The notes beneath the pieces are model-generated. The model was given only the letters and a program-made list of their open reading frames with translations, did not search any database and was not told where the DNA came from. The position numbers were made by a program, and so were the translations under genes. Source: Holophaga sp. (lineage in GTDB: Bacteria; Acidobacteriota; Holophagae; Holophagales; Holophagaceae). From it: a stretch of DNA of 6,624 nt. Of this stretch, positions 6,599 through 6,624 are shown in pieces. Location of the stretch: positions 1 through 6,624 of the forward strand of contig JARLGP010000163.1 of NCBI GenBank assembly GCA_031292735.1, in the 5' to 3' direction. Each line of letters starts with the position of its first letter. Position 1 is the stretch's first letter.

Positions 6599-6624
6599 CG
6601 CTTCGGACTTTCCGTCCTCGCAAG

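Larger units (their letters stand above)
6350..6624. other. Intergenic region upstream of tetR, no supported gene
   Basis: These 275 nt hold the candidate tetR promoter and the repeats listed separately. On the minus strand two frames run in from the right edge. One stops at 6502-6504 (about 40 codons) and the other at 6453-6455 (56 codons). Neither gives a protein I recognise, and GC-rich DNA keeps frames open by chance. Either could still be the tail of a gene beyond the window. Confidence 0.55.

Noticed and set aside
6453..6623. Partial gene running in from the right edge (56 codons on the minus strand, or 40 codons in another frame ending at 6502)
   Set aside because: Both translations are short, basic or proline-rich and unrecognised, and they pass through tandem repeats. 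The sequence beyond the edge would be needed to support either.

Overview
The window holds one gene cluster, read entirely on the minus strand: a tetR-type regulator followed by a complete three-part RND efflux pump. In transcription order (right to left) these are the TetR repressor (6349 to 5801), a lipoprotein outer-membrane channel of the OprM/NodT type (5744 to 4257), a periplasmic adaptor (4234 to 3062) and an HAE-1 type RND inner-membrane transporter (3052 to 2). All four genes look intact. The junctions are 56, 22 and 9 nt, so one polycistronic transcript is likely. The transporter stop codon lies 1 nt from the left edge, so the operon terminator and anything downstream lie outside the window.

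The outer-membrane channel and the membrane-anchored adaptor mean a Gram-negative (diderm) host. The DNA is G+C rich, roughly two-thirds by eye. This produces long spurious open frames antisense to the real genes. Nothing in the sequence fixes the genus. A high-GC proteobacterium or an acidobacterium would fit the gene order tetR-omf-mfp-rnd, but that is inference.

Read as a system, the transporter should use the proton gradient to expel substrates taken from the periplasm or inner membrane. The adaptor joins it to the channel, which carries substrate across the outer membrane. The regulator probably represses the operon, itself included, until it binds an inducer. The transporter belongs to the MexK-like side of the family. 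By hand alignment it lacks most of the AcrB deep-pocket phenylalanines and has a shortened switch loop, so AcrB substrates should not be assumed.

The 275 nt from 6350 to 6624 hold no gene I can support. They contain a plausible near-leaderless tetR promoter with a repeated ATTGTCC element, several GGAC/GTCC palindromes, a CCGGAA/TTCCGG inverted repeat, and two copies of a 30-bp tandem repeat near the right edge that might belong to a mobile-element end. The tetR-channel junction carries two adjacent GC hairpins built from four copies of one hexamer, directly upstream of the channel gene's ribosome-binding site. I found no sign of a wholly new system. The pump is a recognisable family, and the interest lies in its control regions and in some unusual residues.
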